Program-made: the position numbers and the translations under genes
Source: Nitrosomonadales bacterium
Lineage (GTDB): Bacteria; Pseudomonadota; Gammaproteobacteria; Burkholderiales; Gallionellaceae
Direction of reading: 5' to 3'
Assembly: GCA_016218465.1 (NCBI GenBank)
Contig: JACREA010000153.1
Location: 1-9,632, forward strand
Length of the DNA stretch: 9,632 nt
Shown here: positions 1 through 6,419 of the stretch, piece by piece
How positions within the stretch are numbered: position 1 is the stretch's first letter
Layout: the number at the start of each line of letters is the position of its first letter
Notes under the pieces: generated by a model
Databases searched by the model: none
The model's input: the letters and a program-made list of their open reading frames with translations, nothing else
Told to the model about the DNA's origin: nothing

Positions 1-222
1 AGAGCCGGGTCTGCCGAAGATGAATTCTCCGGCAGGGACGGCCACCATTTCGTCATAATTCTTGGGACCTTCTTCCTTTTTGGCTTTTTCCTTCTTGGCG
101 GAAGACTGCTTTTTTGCGGAAGGCTTATCCGAGGCTTCGCCGGCGCCGGCGCTCGACATTCCCGCCAGCAGAATAGTCAAAAGCCCAAGAACAACCTTAC
201 TTCCCGTGAATCGATTCTTCAT
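1..222 (-). CDS. Exported formylglycine-generating-enzyme/sulfatase-modifying-factor-like protein (N-terminal part)
   Basis: Only the first 74 residues are inside the window; the gene continues past the left edge. Residues 1-28 look like a signal peptide: basic start (MKNR, K9), hydrophobic stretch VVLGLLTILLAG at 10-21, then small residues SSAGAG around the likely cleavage site. Residues 31-55 form a low-complexity Lys/Ser/Glu/Ala linker (KKQSSAKKEKAKKEEG). From about residue 56 the sequence NYDEMVAVPAGEFIFG matches the usual opening of the FGE-sulfatase (SUMF1/EgtB-type) domain, in which a 'M-V-x-V-P-A-G-x-F-x-M-G' strand comes first. Members either oxidise a sulfatase cysteine to formylglycine or have other roles; many bacterial ones have no proven substrate, and the active-site cysteines would lie outside this window. 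The ATG at 222 is chosen because GGGAG (233-237) precedes it by 10 nt. Family call is good, exact function unknown. Confidence 0.75.
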   Translation of the reverse strand, partial: MKNRFTGSKVVLGLLTILLAGMSSAGAGEASDKPSAKKQSSAKKEKAKKEEGPKNYDEMVAVPAGEFIFGRPGS

Positions 223-525
223 AATGAATGAACTCCCTTTTAAGTTATGGAGGATGTCAGCAAACCAGAGCTGCTTGCGCCATTGCGAACATTGGATGCA
301 ATGCAGGCGATAGTACCGGTAGCAGCGAAGGTGGAAGCCATTAGCCATTATTTAGTACTTAAGCAACCACGCCTACAATCACATCTGCCAGGATGTAGTG
401 TCCAGTGCAACTGGATAACAAACCAATGTGCTTGGCGTCGATAGCAGCAATCACGACGGTATCGATATTTGAGATTGTATGCAAATTATATTAACATGCA
501 ATTAACATTAAATGGAAGTGTCTAT
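223..525. other. Intergenic region, no convincing gene
   Basis: This stretch separates the divergent FGE-like gene (minus) and the ribbon-helix-helix gene (plus). Its right part is AT-rich and should hold the promoters of both. A plus-strand open frame at 247-444 starts with ATG but has no recognisable domain and no good ribosome-binding site, so I do not call it. A small tandem repeat AGCCATT-AGCCATT lies at 336-349. No tRNA, inverted-repeat pair or transposase remnant was seen. Confidence 0.6.
469..497 (+). promoter_or_regulatory. Possible sigma-70 promoter of the ribbon-helix-helix gene
   Basis: TTGAGA at 469-474 (4 of 6 to the -35 consensus), a 17-nt spacer, and TAACAT at 492-497 (4 of 6 to the -10 consensus) would start transcription near 504, about 22 nt before the ATG at 526. 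The surroundings are AT-rich and TATATT at 487-492 is an alternative -10 without a correctly spaced -35. This is a pattern match only. Confidence 0.35.
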
Positions 526-717
526 ATGGAAAGCCGTACTGCTCGACTTACACTGTTGATTGATCCTACCAAGAAAGAGATATTCGAAGAAGTCTGCGCA
601 CTGCACGATCTGACACCATCACAAGTGGTGCGTCAGATGATCCGGGATTATATTCAACAGTATGGATCCCCCGAACAGATTGCCCGCATGCCTCTTAACG
701 CCAATGCTAATGGGTGA
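526..717 (+). CDS. Small ribbon-helix-helix (CopG/Arc-type) DNA-binding protein
   Basis: The 63-residue product has the layout of a ribbon-helix-helix domain. Residues RTARLTLLID form the N-terminal beta strand that pairs in the dimer and enters the DNA major groove. PTKKEIFEEVCALHD is helix A, a short turn follows, and TPSQVVRQMIRDYIQQYG is helix B. A polar tail ends in NANANG. Such proteins are dimeric repressors, often antitoxins or autoregulators. No toxin gene (ParE, RelE, PIN, Fic or similar) is visible on either side, so it appears to be an orphan regulator or a survivor of a broken module. The ATG at 526 is preferred because GGAAG (514-518) lies 7 nt upstream; longer in-frame starts at 469 (TTG) and 496 (ATG) would add residues before the strand and lack a good ribosome-binding site. 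Targets cannot be told from sequence; autoregulation is likely for the family. Confidence 0.7.
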   Translation: MESRTARLTLLIDPTKKEIFEEVCALHDLTPSQVVRQMIRDYIQQYGSPEQIARMPLNANANG

Positions 718-794
718 TGAAGTAAAACACACAAAGAACGCAAAAAGGATTAGAGGGATTTGTTTTCAGCATCTGCTGCTGTTCACTCCGTATC

Positions 795-989
795 ATGTGG
801 CTGGTCGCAGCTGATTTGCTCCGCCGGGTAGCCGATGAGCAACAAGTTCCGATAATCGAAGAGGAGATCGTTGAAGTCCTTTCCGATCGTCAAATGAAGT
901 GCGATCCGTTGCACCAAAATCCCGCTGGCCACGCAAAGTTCTCCCTGAAGATTTTCGATGCCCTGATGTCAATCGGCTATGCAGCCTGA
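795..989 (+). pseudogene. C-terminal remnant of an SGNH/GDSL-type hydrolase
   Basis: The frame from ATG 795 encodes 64 residues. Its second half looks like block V of SGNH/GDSL esterases: KCDPLHQNPAGHAKFSLKIFDAL at residues 35-57, comparable with the common 'S-D-x-x-H-P-N-x-x-G-Y' pattern. D37 and H40 would be the catalytic Asp and His (DxxH). The preceding RRVADEQQVPIIEEEIVEVL (10-29) fits the helix-strand-helix that normally precedes block V. The nucleophile block (GDS), the oxyanion Gly and the Asn block are all absent, and upstream DNA (718-794) encodes nothing matching them, so an active enzyme is not expected. No ribosome-binding site precedes 795; the frame is open back to a TAA at 723-725. 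It ends 2 bp from the convergent dehydrogenase stop. The antisense frame is also open, but its protein looks like a mirror artefact. Family assignment by pattern only; a small unrelated protein remains possible. Confidence 0.5.
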
Positions 990-991
990 CT

Positions 992-1798
992 TCAAGCCGG
1001 AAGCCGGGGCCGCACAGCGTTCTCCGACCACTCCCACAATTGCTGCGCAAGTTGCTGGTTCTCTGCCAGCGGCGCAGGCCGGATGGCGGCGCAGTTGTCG
1101 AAGTATTTTCCCGAGATGCTTTTGACGTCTGGCGAAGTGGCAAGGTACACCGAGGTGCGTGCTCCAACAGCAACGCTATCACCCTTTGCGTTGAAGCCAG
1201 TGTGCAGCAGCTTGGTGTCGATCACACCGGGATGCAGGCTGTTGGAAGCGAGCCAAGGTTCGCGCCGCGCCAGTTCGTTGGCGAACAGGGTGTCGGCGAG
1301 CTTGGAGCTGGCGTAGGCGTGGTAGGAATCGAAATGGCGCTCGCCATTCAGGTTGTCGAAGTCGAGGCGTCCGCGTGTGTGCGCAATCGAGCTGACTGTG
1401 ACCACTCGCGGCTCGGGCGATTTTTTCAGAAGCGGCAGAAGCAGCATGGTGAGCAGGAAGTGCGCGAGGTAGTTCACCTCCAGTGTCATCTCGAAACCAT
1501 CTTTGGAAACCTCGCGCCTGGTCATGTATACGCCGGCATTGTTGACCAGCGCATCCAGATTGGTCAGGCGTGCCGCGAGGTCTTGCGCCATCAGCGCCAC
1601 GGCGGCGAGATCGGCAAGGTTGGCATGGGTGGTGTGCAGCACGGCATCCGGCGCGGCACGCTGGATCACATTGCGTGCGCGCCGCACTTTTTCCTCGTTG
1701 CGTCCGTGCAGCACCAGTTCATGTCCTTGAAGCGCCAGTTCCAGTGCGGTTTCAAGTCCTATGCCGTCGGTCGAGCCGGTGATGATGATCGTTTTCAT
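992..1798 (-). CDS. Short-chain dehydrogenase/reductase, retinol-dehydrogenase-like
   Basis: The complete 268-residue protein is a classical SDR with a Rossmann fold. The cofactor loop TGSTDGIG (7-14) and the R33 region suggest NADP(H) preference. NNAG (86-89) stabilises the central sheet. N109 in EVNYLAHF, S136 or S137 in VTVSSIAH, and Y162-x-x-x-K166 (YASSK) complete the catalytic Asn-Ser-Tyr-Lys set. HPG (189-191) follows the active site. The TGxTDGIG start, the 'V-N-Y-L-A-H-F-L-L-T' segment and the LHPGVI(D)T block resemble the retinol-dehydrogenase/WWOX-like branch, which in bacteria usually has unknown carbonyl or alcohol substrates. It is soluble, with no signal peptide. The ATG at 1798 gives the MKTIIITGS start expected for the fold; the ribosome-binding site is weak (CGGGCAACC before the start). 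It lies 182 bp downstream of the NRAMP gene on the same strand, so it may have its own promoter. Confidence 0.88.
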   Translation of the reverse strand: MKTIIITGSTDGIGLETALELALQGHELVLHGRNEEKVRRARNVIQRAAPDAVLHTTHANLADLAAVALMAQDLAARLTNLDALVNNAGVYMTRREVSKDGFEMTLEVNYLAHFLLTMLLLPLLKKSPEPRVVTVSSIAHTRGRLDFDNLNGERHFDSYHAYASSKLADTLFANELARREPWLASNSLHPGVIDTKLLHTGFNAKGDSVAVGARTSVYLATSPDVKSISGKYFDNCAAIRPAPLAENQQLAQQLWEWSENAVRPRLPA

Positions 1799-1918
1799 GG
1801 TTGCCCGATAACCACGCCTTACAAGCGTCCATGAATAAGGAAGCGCATCGTTTTTCTGGATATCGTTTGGAGGGGCATTACTTTTTCCCCTGAAATGGGT
1901 TGTGTAAGGAGTGATTTA

Positions 1919-1924
1919 ATTATA
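1919..1924 (-). promoter_or_regulatory. Possible -10 element upstream of the dehydrogenase gene
   Basis: A perfect TATAAT on the minus strand lies in an AT-rich patch about 120 bp before the dehydrogenase start. At a 17-nt spacing the -35 would be CGGCCA, a poor match, so this is weak evidence for a separate promoter. Transcription would begin near 1912 and give a leader of about 114 nt. Confidence 0.25.
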
Positions 1925-1980
1925 GATACGTGTCTCTTAAATGGCCGTATTACACATATTGCGCTTGCGTTCACCCTGAA

Positions 1981-3264
1981 TCAGACGACCAGCTTGATGT
2001 GCCCCTTTGCGGCGGTCAAGCCAAATGCCAGCACAGCAACAGCCATTACGCCGGTGGCCATCCATCCCAACCACCGCAGGCGTGGACCGATTACAAATTT
2101 GCCCATGATTCTCTGCTGCGTTGCGATTCGCATCATCGCGATCATCAAAGGAACGGAAATTACGCCGTTAATTACCGCGCTCCACAACAGGGCCTTGACC
2201 GGGTCAATGGGGCTGAAATCCAGAAGCACGCCGACTATGGTTGACAGGGCGATGATTGCATAAAAGCCTTTCGCTGCTTTGAGCTCCAGGCCGAGGCTGG
2301 ACGACCAGCGAAATAGTTCTCCTACCGCGTACGCGGCCGAACCTGCCAGTACCGGCACGGCCAGCATTCCTGTCCCGACAATGCCCGCAGCAAATAATAA
2401 AAACGTGAATTCGCCGCCGACAGGGCGCAATGCTTCGGCAGCTTGAGCGGAAGTTTGAATGTCATGCAAGCCGTGTGTGTACAGCGTGACTGCTGTGGTC
2501 AGCATGATGAAAAAAGCGATGATATTGGAGAAAGCCATGCCCAGCATGGTGTCGATGTTGATGCGGCGCAAATGTTGATGTGCGTCTCCCGGCGAACTGT
2601 GCAAAGAATTGCCGTCACGCTGCACTTGAAGTTCTTCAACCTCCTGGGCTGCCTGCCAGAAAAACAAATAGGGGCTGATGGTCGTGCCAAAAATCGCCAC
2701 GATTATCAGCAGATAATCCTCTGATGTTCCAAGTTTCGGCACCATTGTTCCATACAACACCTCGCCCCACGGCACATGCGAGGCAAATACGGTTCCCACA
2801 TAAGCGAATAATGTCAGCGTCAACCACTTCAATATACCCACGTAACGCTGGTAAGGTATGAACACCTGCAATAGCAAGCAGATCATCCCTAGCGCGACGG
2901 CATAGATATGTCGCGGCCCGCCGACCACTAATTTAATGGCATCCGCCATTGCAGCAAGATCGGCTCCGATATTGATGGTATTGGCTACCAGCAGCAGAGC
3001 AACCAGAGACAGTGTGGCTCCGCGCGAATTGGTTTTTGCCAGATTGGCTGCCAGGCCATGGCCTGTGACGCAACCGATACGTGCGCTGATCACCTGAATT
3101 CCGACCATCAGCGGATAAGTCAAAAGTAACGTCCACAAGGTGCCAAAACCATATTGCGCACCACCTTGGGAATAGGTGGCAATACCGCTGGGATCATCAT
3201 CGGCTGCCCCGGTGATTAGCCCGGGGCCAAGCTTGCCAAGCCATTTGGAAAGCGTTTTCTTCAT
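1981..3264 (-). CDS. NRAMP-related (SLC11-like) divalent metal cation transporter
   Basis: The 427-residue protein is strongly hydrophobic with about eleven predicted membrane segments and the LeuT-fold NRAMP arrangement. NRAMP proteins import Mn2+ or Fe2+ with protons across the inner membrane. The opening GPGLITGAADDDPSG(I)AT at 13-30 aligns with the NRAMP TM1 motif, but canonical DPGN reads D24-P25-S26-G27: the metal-binding Asp is kept and the Asn is Gly. In TM6 canonical 'M-P-H' reads S197-P198-Y199 within GTTISPYLFFWQ, so the metal-coordinating Met is Ser. A longer hydrophilic cytosolic loop (about 208-236) follows TM6, then INIDTMLGMAFSNIIAFF and TSAQAAEALRP, blocks common in this bacterial NRAMP-related branch. 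Because both signature ligands differ, the substrate may not be Mn2+; related divergent clades include Mg2+ transporters. The ATG at 3264 has no clear Shine-Dalgarno. It lies 116 bp downstream of the ATPase gene; no yybP-ykoY or M-box riboswitch was recognised upstream. Confidence 0.88.
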   Translation of the reverse strand: MKKTLSKWLGKLGPGLITGAADDDPSGIATYSQGGAQYGFGTLWTLLLTYPLMVGIQVISARIGCVTGHGLAANLAKTNSRGATLSLVALLLVANTINIGADLAAMADAIKLVVGGPRHIYAVALGMICLLLQVFIPYQRYVGILKWLTLTLFAYVGTVFASHVPWGEVLYGTMVPKLGTSEDYLLIIVAIFGTTISPYLFFWQAAQEVEELQVQRDGNSLHSSPGDAHQHLRRINIDTMLGMAFSNIIAFFIMLTTAVTLYTHGLHDIQTSAQAAEALRPVGGEFTFLLFAAGIVGTGMLAVPVLAGSAAYAVGELFRWSSSLGLELKAAKGFYAIIALSTIVGVLLDFSPIDPVKALLWSAVINGVISVPLMIAMMRIATQQRIMGKFVIGPRLRWLGWMATGVMAVAVLAFGLTAAKGHIKLVV

Positions 3265-3380
3265 CGAGAGAAAGGCTGGTTTGATTGAAAGTGAGCGGAG
3301 CCGATTTTGCCATAAATCGACTCAAATAATCCTCAAATTTCCTGGAGGTTGAAAAGATGGTGCTGTCGAATAATTTGATG

Positions 3381-5219
3381 CTAGTTCGCTGGCGGTGCAA
3401 CCTTGATGACCTCATCCAGCGTAGTTGTACCGGCCGCCACCTTCATGGCGCCGGAGATTCTCAGCGGTTTCATGCCTTCGCGGTAGGCCACCTCGCGGAT
3501 GCGTGCCACGTCGGTAGTTGGGGTAACGAGTTTGCGCAATTCCGGAGACATGAGCAGGATTTCGTATATGCCGATGCGTCCCTGATAACCAGTCATCCGG
3601 CATTCCAGGCAACCAGTTTCATGCTGAAATTGCGGCGGATGGCTGGTTTTCCACGGAACAACAAGGTTGTTCCATAGTTCATTTTCATCTGCTCGCACCG
3701 ACAGCGAACGCTTGCAGTGCGGGCATAGCGTACGCACCAGGCGTTGCGCCATGATGCCGAGTACCGTCGAGTTAATCATGAAAGGCGGGACGCCGAGATC
3801 AAGCAGGCGCGTGATGGCTGACGGCGCATCGTTGGTGTGCAGAGTGGACAGCACGAGATGGCCGGTCAAAGCTGCCTGGATTGCCATGTCTGCGGTCTCG
3901 AGGTCGCGGATTTCACCCACCATGATGATGTCCGGATCTTGGCGCATCAGTGCCCGCAACCCGTCAACAAAATTGAGATCAATACCACTCTGCACCTGCA
4001 TCTGGTTAAACGCCGGTTCGACCATTTCAATCGGGTCCTCGATGGTGCAGACATTGACCTCGGGCGTTGCCAGTTGTTTGAGCGTGGAATACAGCGTTGT
4101 GGTCTTGCCCGACCCGGTCGGGCCGGTGACGAGAATGATACCGTTCGGCTGAGCCGTCATTTTCTCCCAGCGGGCGCGATCTTCGTCGGAAAAACCAAGC
4201 TCGGAAAAATCTCGCACCAGCACCTCCGGGTCGAAAATACGCATTACCAGTTTTTCGCCGAACGCGGTCGGCAGCGTGGACAACCGCAACTCCACCTCCT
4301 GTCCGTCGGTGGTGCGTGTTTTGATGCGGCCATCCTGCGGACGGCGTTTCTCGATGACGTCCATGCGCCCCAGCAGTTTGATCCGGCTGGTCATGGCAAC
4401 CATCACCGACATGGGAATCTGATATACCTGATGCAGCACACCGTCAATGCGAAAGCGCACCAGCCCGAGGTCGCGCCGGGGTTCAATATGAATGTCCGAG
4501 GCGCGCTGTTCGAAAGCGTACTGCCACAACCAGTCAACGATTGTGACGATGTGATGGTCGTTGGCATCGAACTGTTGTTTGGTCTTGCCCAACTCCACCA
4601 GTTGCTCGAACGAAGCTTGCCCGGATTTCTCGTGACGCTTGGTTTGCTCTGCATCCTTCACGGAGCGTGCCAGATTGTAGAACTCGATCAGATAGCGGCT
4701 GATGTCTTCCGGGGTGGCTATAACCCGGCGGATTTCTCTACGCAGCGTGTGCTTTAGCACATTTTCCCATTCACGCAGGAAAGGTTCGGAGGTGGCTATT
4801 ACCACCTCGCTTGGCGTCACCTGCACAGGCAGGATGCCGAAGCGCGTGGCATAGTCGTTGGACATGATGTCGGTAACAATGGAAAAGTCGATCTTCAACG
4901 GGTCAATGTGGAAATACTCAAGACCGACATGCTCTGCAAGCCATTCAGACAGCGCACCCTGATTCAGGGTTTTATGCGGCGGCAGTTGCGATTTCCAGTT
5001 TTGTCCGGCAATGGCCACGAGCGGATGAACGTTCTGTCGCTGGCCGCGACGCTCGGCAATCATTGTATCGGTGACTTTCTGGCTGACTATGCCATCTGCA
5101 ACCAGCATGCCCAGAATTTCCGGCAAGGATAATTTGTGCTCTTTGGTGTTGATCGGTTCCATTCGCGGCTTCCCGGATTTATCTTGCCAAACTATACTGG
5201 TAACTGGCTTGTTGCTCAA
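3381..5219 (-). CDS. GspE/PilB-family type II secretion or type IV pilus assembly ATPase
   Basis: The complete 612-residue cytoplasmic hexameric ATPase powers pseudopilus or pilus extension. An N-terminal MshEN/T2SSE_N region (about 30-180) precedes the N2 domain, with SDIHIEP (241-247) and RFRIDG (255-260). The motor domain shows Walker A GPTGSGKT (366-373), Asp box CTIEDP (391-396), Walker B IIMVGEIRD (431-439) and His box GHLVLSTLHT (453-462). The zinc-binding tetracysteine is C499-x-x-C502 and C537-x-x-C540. Length is usual for GspE/PilB (about 560-620). The first frame start is TTG at 5219, directly after an in-frame TAA, with a weak ribosome-binding site. ATG at 5162 (593 residues) has GGGAAG 6 nt upstream and is a serious alternative. 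I keep the longer form because residues 7-30 (TSIVWQDKSGKPRMEPINTK) read as coding. It lies 74 bp after proB. No other gsp or pil gene is in the window, so GspE versus PilB cannot be decided. Confidence 0.93.
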   Translation of the reverse strand: MSNKPVTSIVWQDKSGKPRMEPINTKEHKLSLPEILGMLVADGIVSQKVTDTMIAERRGQRQNVHPLVAIAGQNWKSQLPPHKTLNQGALSEWLAEHVGLEYFHIDPLKIDFSIVTDIMSNDYATRFGILPVQVTPSEVVIATSEPFLREWENVLKHTLRREIRRVIATPEDISRYLIEFYNLARSVKDAEQTKRHEKSGQASFEQLVELGKTKQQFDANDHHIVTIVDWLWQYAFEQRASDIHIEPRRDLGLVRFRIDGVLHQVYQIPMSVMVAMTSRIKLLGRMDVIEKRRPQDGRIKTRTTDGQEVELRLSTLPTAFGEKLVMRIFDPEVLVRDFSELGFSDEDRARWEKMTAQPNGIILVTGPTGSGKTTTLYSTLKQLATPEVNVCTIEDPIEMVEPAFNQMQVQSGIDLNFVDGLRALMRQDPDIIMVGEIRDLETADMAIQAALTGHLVLSTLHTNDAPSAITRLLDLGVPPFMINSTVLGIMAQRLVRTLCPHCKRSLSVRADENELWNNLVVPWKTSHPPQFQHETGCLECRMTGYQGRIGIYEILLMSPELRKLVTPTTDVARIREVAYREGMKPLRISGAMKVAAGTTTLDEVIKVAPPAN

Positions 5220-5244
5220 TGCTTAATCCGGCGCCACGGCAGAT

Positions 5245-5260
5245 GCACGGCGCGCCGTGC
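5245..5260. repeat. 16-bp perfect palindrome between proB and the ATPase gene
   Basis: GCACGGCGCGCCGTGC equals its own reverse complement. It sits in the 74-bp gap after the proB stop and about 25 bp before the TTG of the ATPase gene. As RNA it would form a GC-rich hairpin but no U-run follows, so it is not a standard intrinsic terminator. It could be a protein-binding site, an mRNA-stabilising hairpin after proB, or chance. Confidence 0.6.
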
Positions 5261-5293
5261 CCCCACAACGCCGCAACCTGGCGCACAGTTGCT

Positions 5294-6412
5294 TCACAAC
5301 AGCACCAGGTTGTCCCTATGGATTATCTCGGCGTCTCCGCCGTAACCAAGCAGTGTCTCGATTTCCTGGCTGGCATGTTGCGCGATCAGCCGCGCTTCAT
5401 CGGCGTTGTAGTTGACCAAGCCTCGCGCGATGTCACTGCCATCCTCGCTGACGCAGGCGACGACCTCGCCACGCTCGAATGCCCCCGATACACTCTTGAC
5501 ACCGATCGGCAGCAAACTTTTTCCGCCGGAACGCAATGCCTTGATTGCGCCGCTATCCAGCACCAGCTTTCCCGCGACCTGCAGATGGTCTGCGAGCCAC
5601 TGTTTGCGTGCTGCCAAAGTCAGGGTGGTCGCAGTGAGAAGCGTGCCGATGGCCTCGCCTTGCAACAGGCGCAGCAGCACATCGCGCTCATGGCCGGAGG
5701 CGATGACGGTATGCGCGCCGCTGCGCGCAGCACGTTTTGCCGCGAGTATTTTGGTGATCATTCCGCCGCGCCCGATGGATCTGCCTGCGCCGCCAGCCAT
5801 GTTTTCCAGCTGCGCATCGCCGGCGCGAGCTTCGCTGACCAGTGTGGCGCCAGGGTTTTTGCGCGGGTCGGCAGTGTAGAGGCCGCTTTGATCGGTGAGG
5901 ATGATAAGAACATCAGCCTCGATCAGGTTGGCAACCAGCGCGCCCAGCGTATCGTTGTCGCCGAATTTTATTTCGTCAGTAACGACCGTGTCGTTCTCGT
6001 TGATGATGGGAATGACACGCAGCGAAAGCAACGTGGTCAGCGTGGTGCGCGCGTTCAGGTAGCGCTCGCGGTCGACCAGGTCGCCGTGGGTAAGCAGCAC
6101 TTGCGCGGCATGCAGGTTGTGTTTGCGGAAGCAGCTTTCGTAGGCTTGCACCAGACCCATCTGACCGACGGCTGCGGCTGCCTGCAAGTCGTGTATCGAG
6201 GTGGGGCGCGTGTTCCAGCCGAGGCGTTGCATGCCTTCGGCGATTGCACCGGAAGATACCAGTACCACCTCGTGGCCGCTGGCGTTGAGCGCGGCAATCT
6301 GCCCGGCCCAGTTGCCGAGTGCGTCAAGGTCAAGCCCCGCGCCCTGATTAGTCACCAGGCTGCTGCCAACCTTGACGACGATGCGCTTGCATTGGGTCAA
6401 TACGGTTTTCAT
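5294..6412 (-). CDS. proB: Glutamate 5-kinase
   Basis: ProB phosphorylates L-glutamate with ATP to gamma-glutamyl phosphate, the first and usually proline-inhibited step of proline synthesis, in the cytoplasm. The 372-residue length is the usual kinase-plus-PUA form. The amino-acid-kinase domain shows VVKVGSSLVT (12-21, with K14), VSSGAIAEG (52-60), INENDTV (137-143) and EIKFGDNDTLGALVA (147-161). The nucleotide-site loop is GRGGM (214-218); many enterobacterial enzymes read GTGGM, and I believe the Arg form is common in betaproteobacteria. A C-terminal PUA domain covers roughly 275-368 (GKLVLDSGAIKAL, GEVVACVSEDG, IARGLVNYNADE). The ATG at 6412 follows the obgE stop by 7 nt, so translation is probably coupled. 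No proA is visible, which is usual where proB sits with obgE. Confidence 0.97.
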   Translation of the reverse strand: MKTVLTQCKRIVVKVGSSLVTNQGAGLDLDALGNWAGQIAALNASGHEVVLVSSGAIAEGMQRLGWNTRPTSIHDLQAAAAVGQMGLVQAYESCFRKHNLHAAQVLLTHGDLVDRERYLNARTTLTTLLSLRVIPIINENDTVVTDEIKFGDNDTLGALVANLIEADVLIILTDQSGLYTADPRKNPGATLVSEARAGDAQLENMAGGAGRSIGRGGMITKILAAKRAARSGAHTVIASGHERDVLLRLLQGEAIGTLLTATTLTLAARKQWLADHLQVAGKLVLDSGAIKALRSGGKSLLPIGVKSVSGAFERGEVVACVSEDGSDIARGLVNYNADEARLIAQHASQEIETLLGYGGDAEIIHRDNLVLL

Positions 6413-6419
6413 GGTGTCG

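Noticed and set aside
247..444. 65-codon plus-strand open frame before the RHH gene
   Set aside because: It has no ribosome-binding site and no recognisable domain, and its composition is unlike the neighbouring genes.
793..970. Minus-strand frame opposite the SGNH remnant, also open in phase
   Set aside because: It lacks an ATG after its upstream stop. Its sequence (for example DFNDLLFDYRNLLLIGYPAEQ) reads as the in-phase complement of the plus frame, which itself matches an SGNH block.
899..1834. Plus-strand open frame (311 codons) antisense to the dehydrogenase
   Set aside because: The SDR on the minus strand carries TGxxxGIG, NNAG and YxxxK. The antisense product is low in recognisable structure.
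3265..3380. Metal-responsive riboswitch before the NRAMP-related gene
   Set aside because: The 116-bp leader shows no yybP-ykoY or M-box core and no terminator hairpin, only repeated TTTGAG near 3325-3345.
3837..4757. Plus-strand open frame antisense to the ATPase gene, together with a shorter one at 3667-4152
   Set aside because: The minus-strand ATPase is complete with catalytic motifs, and these frames show no domain.
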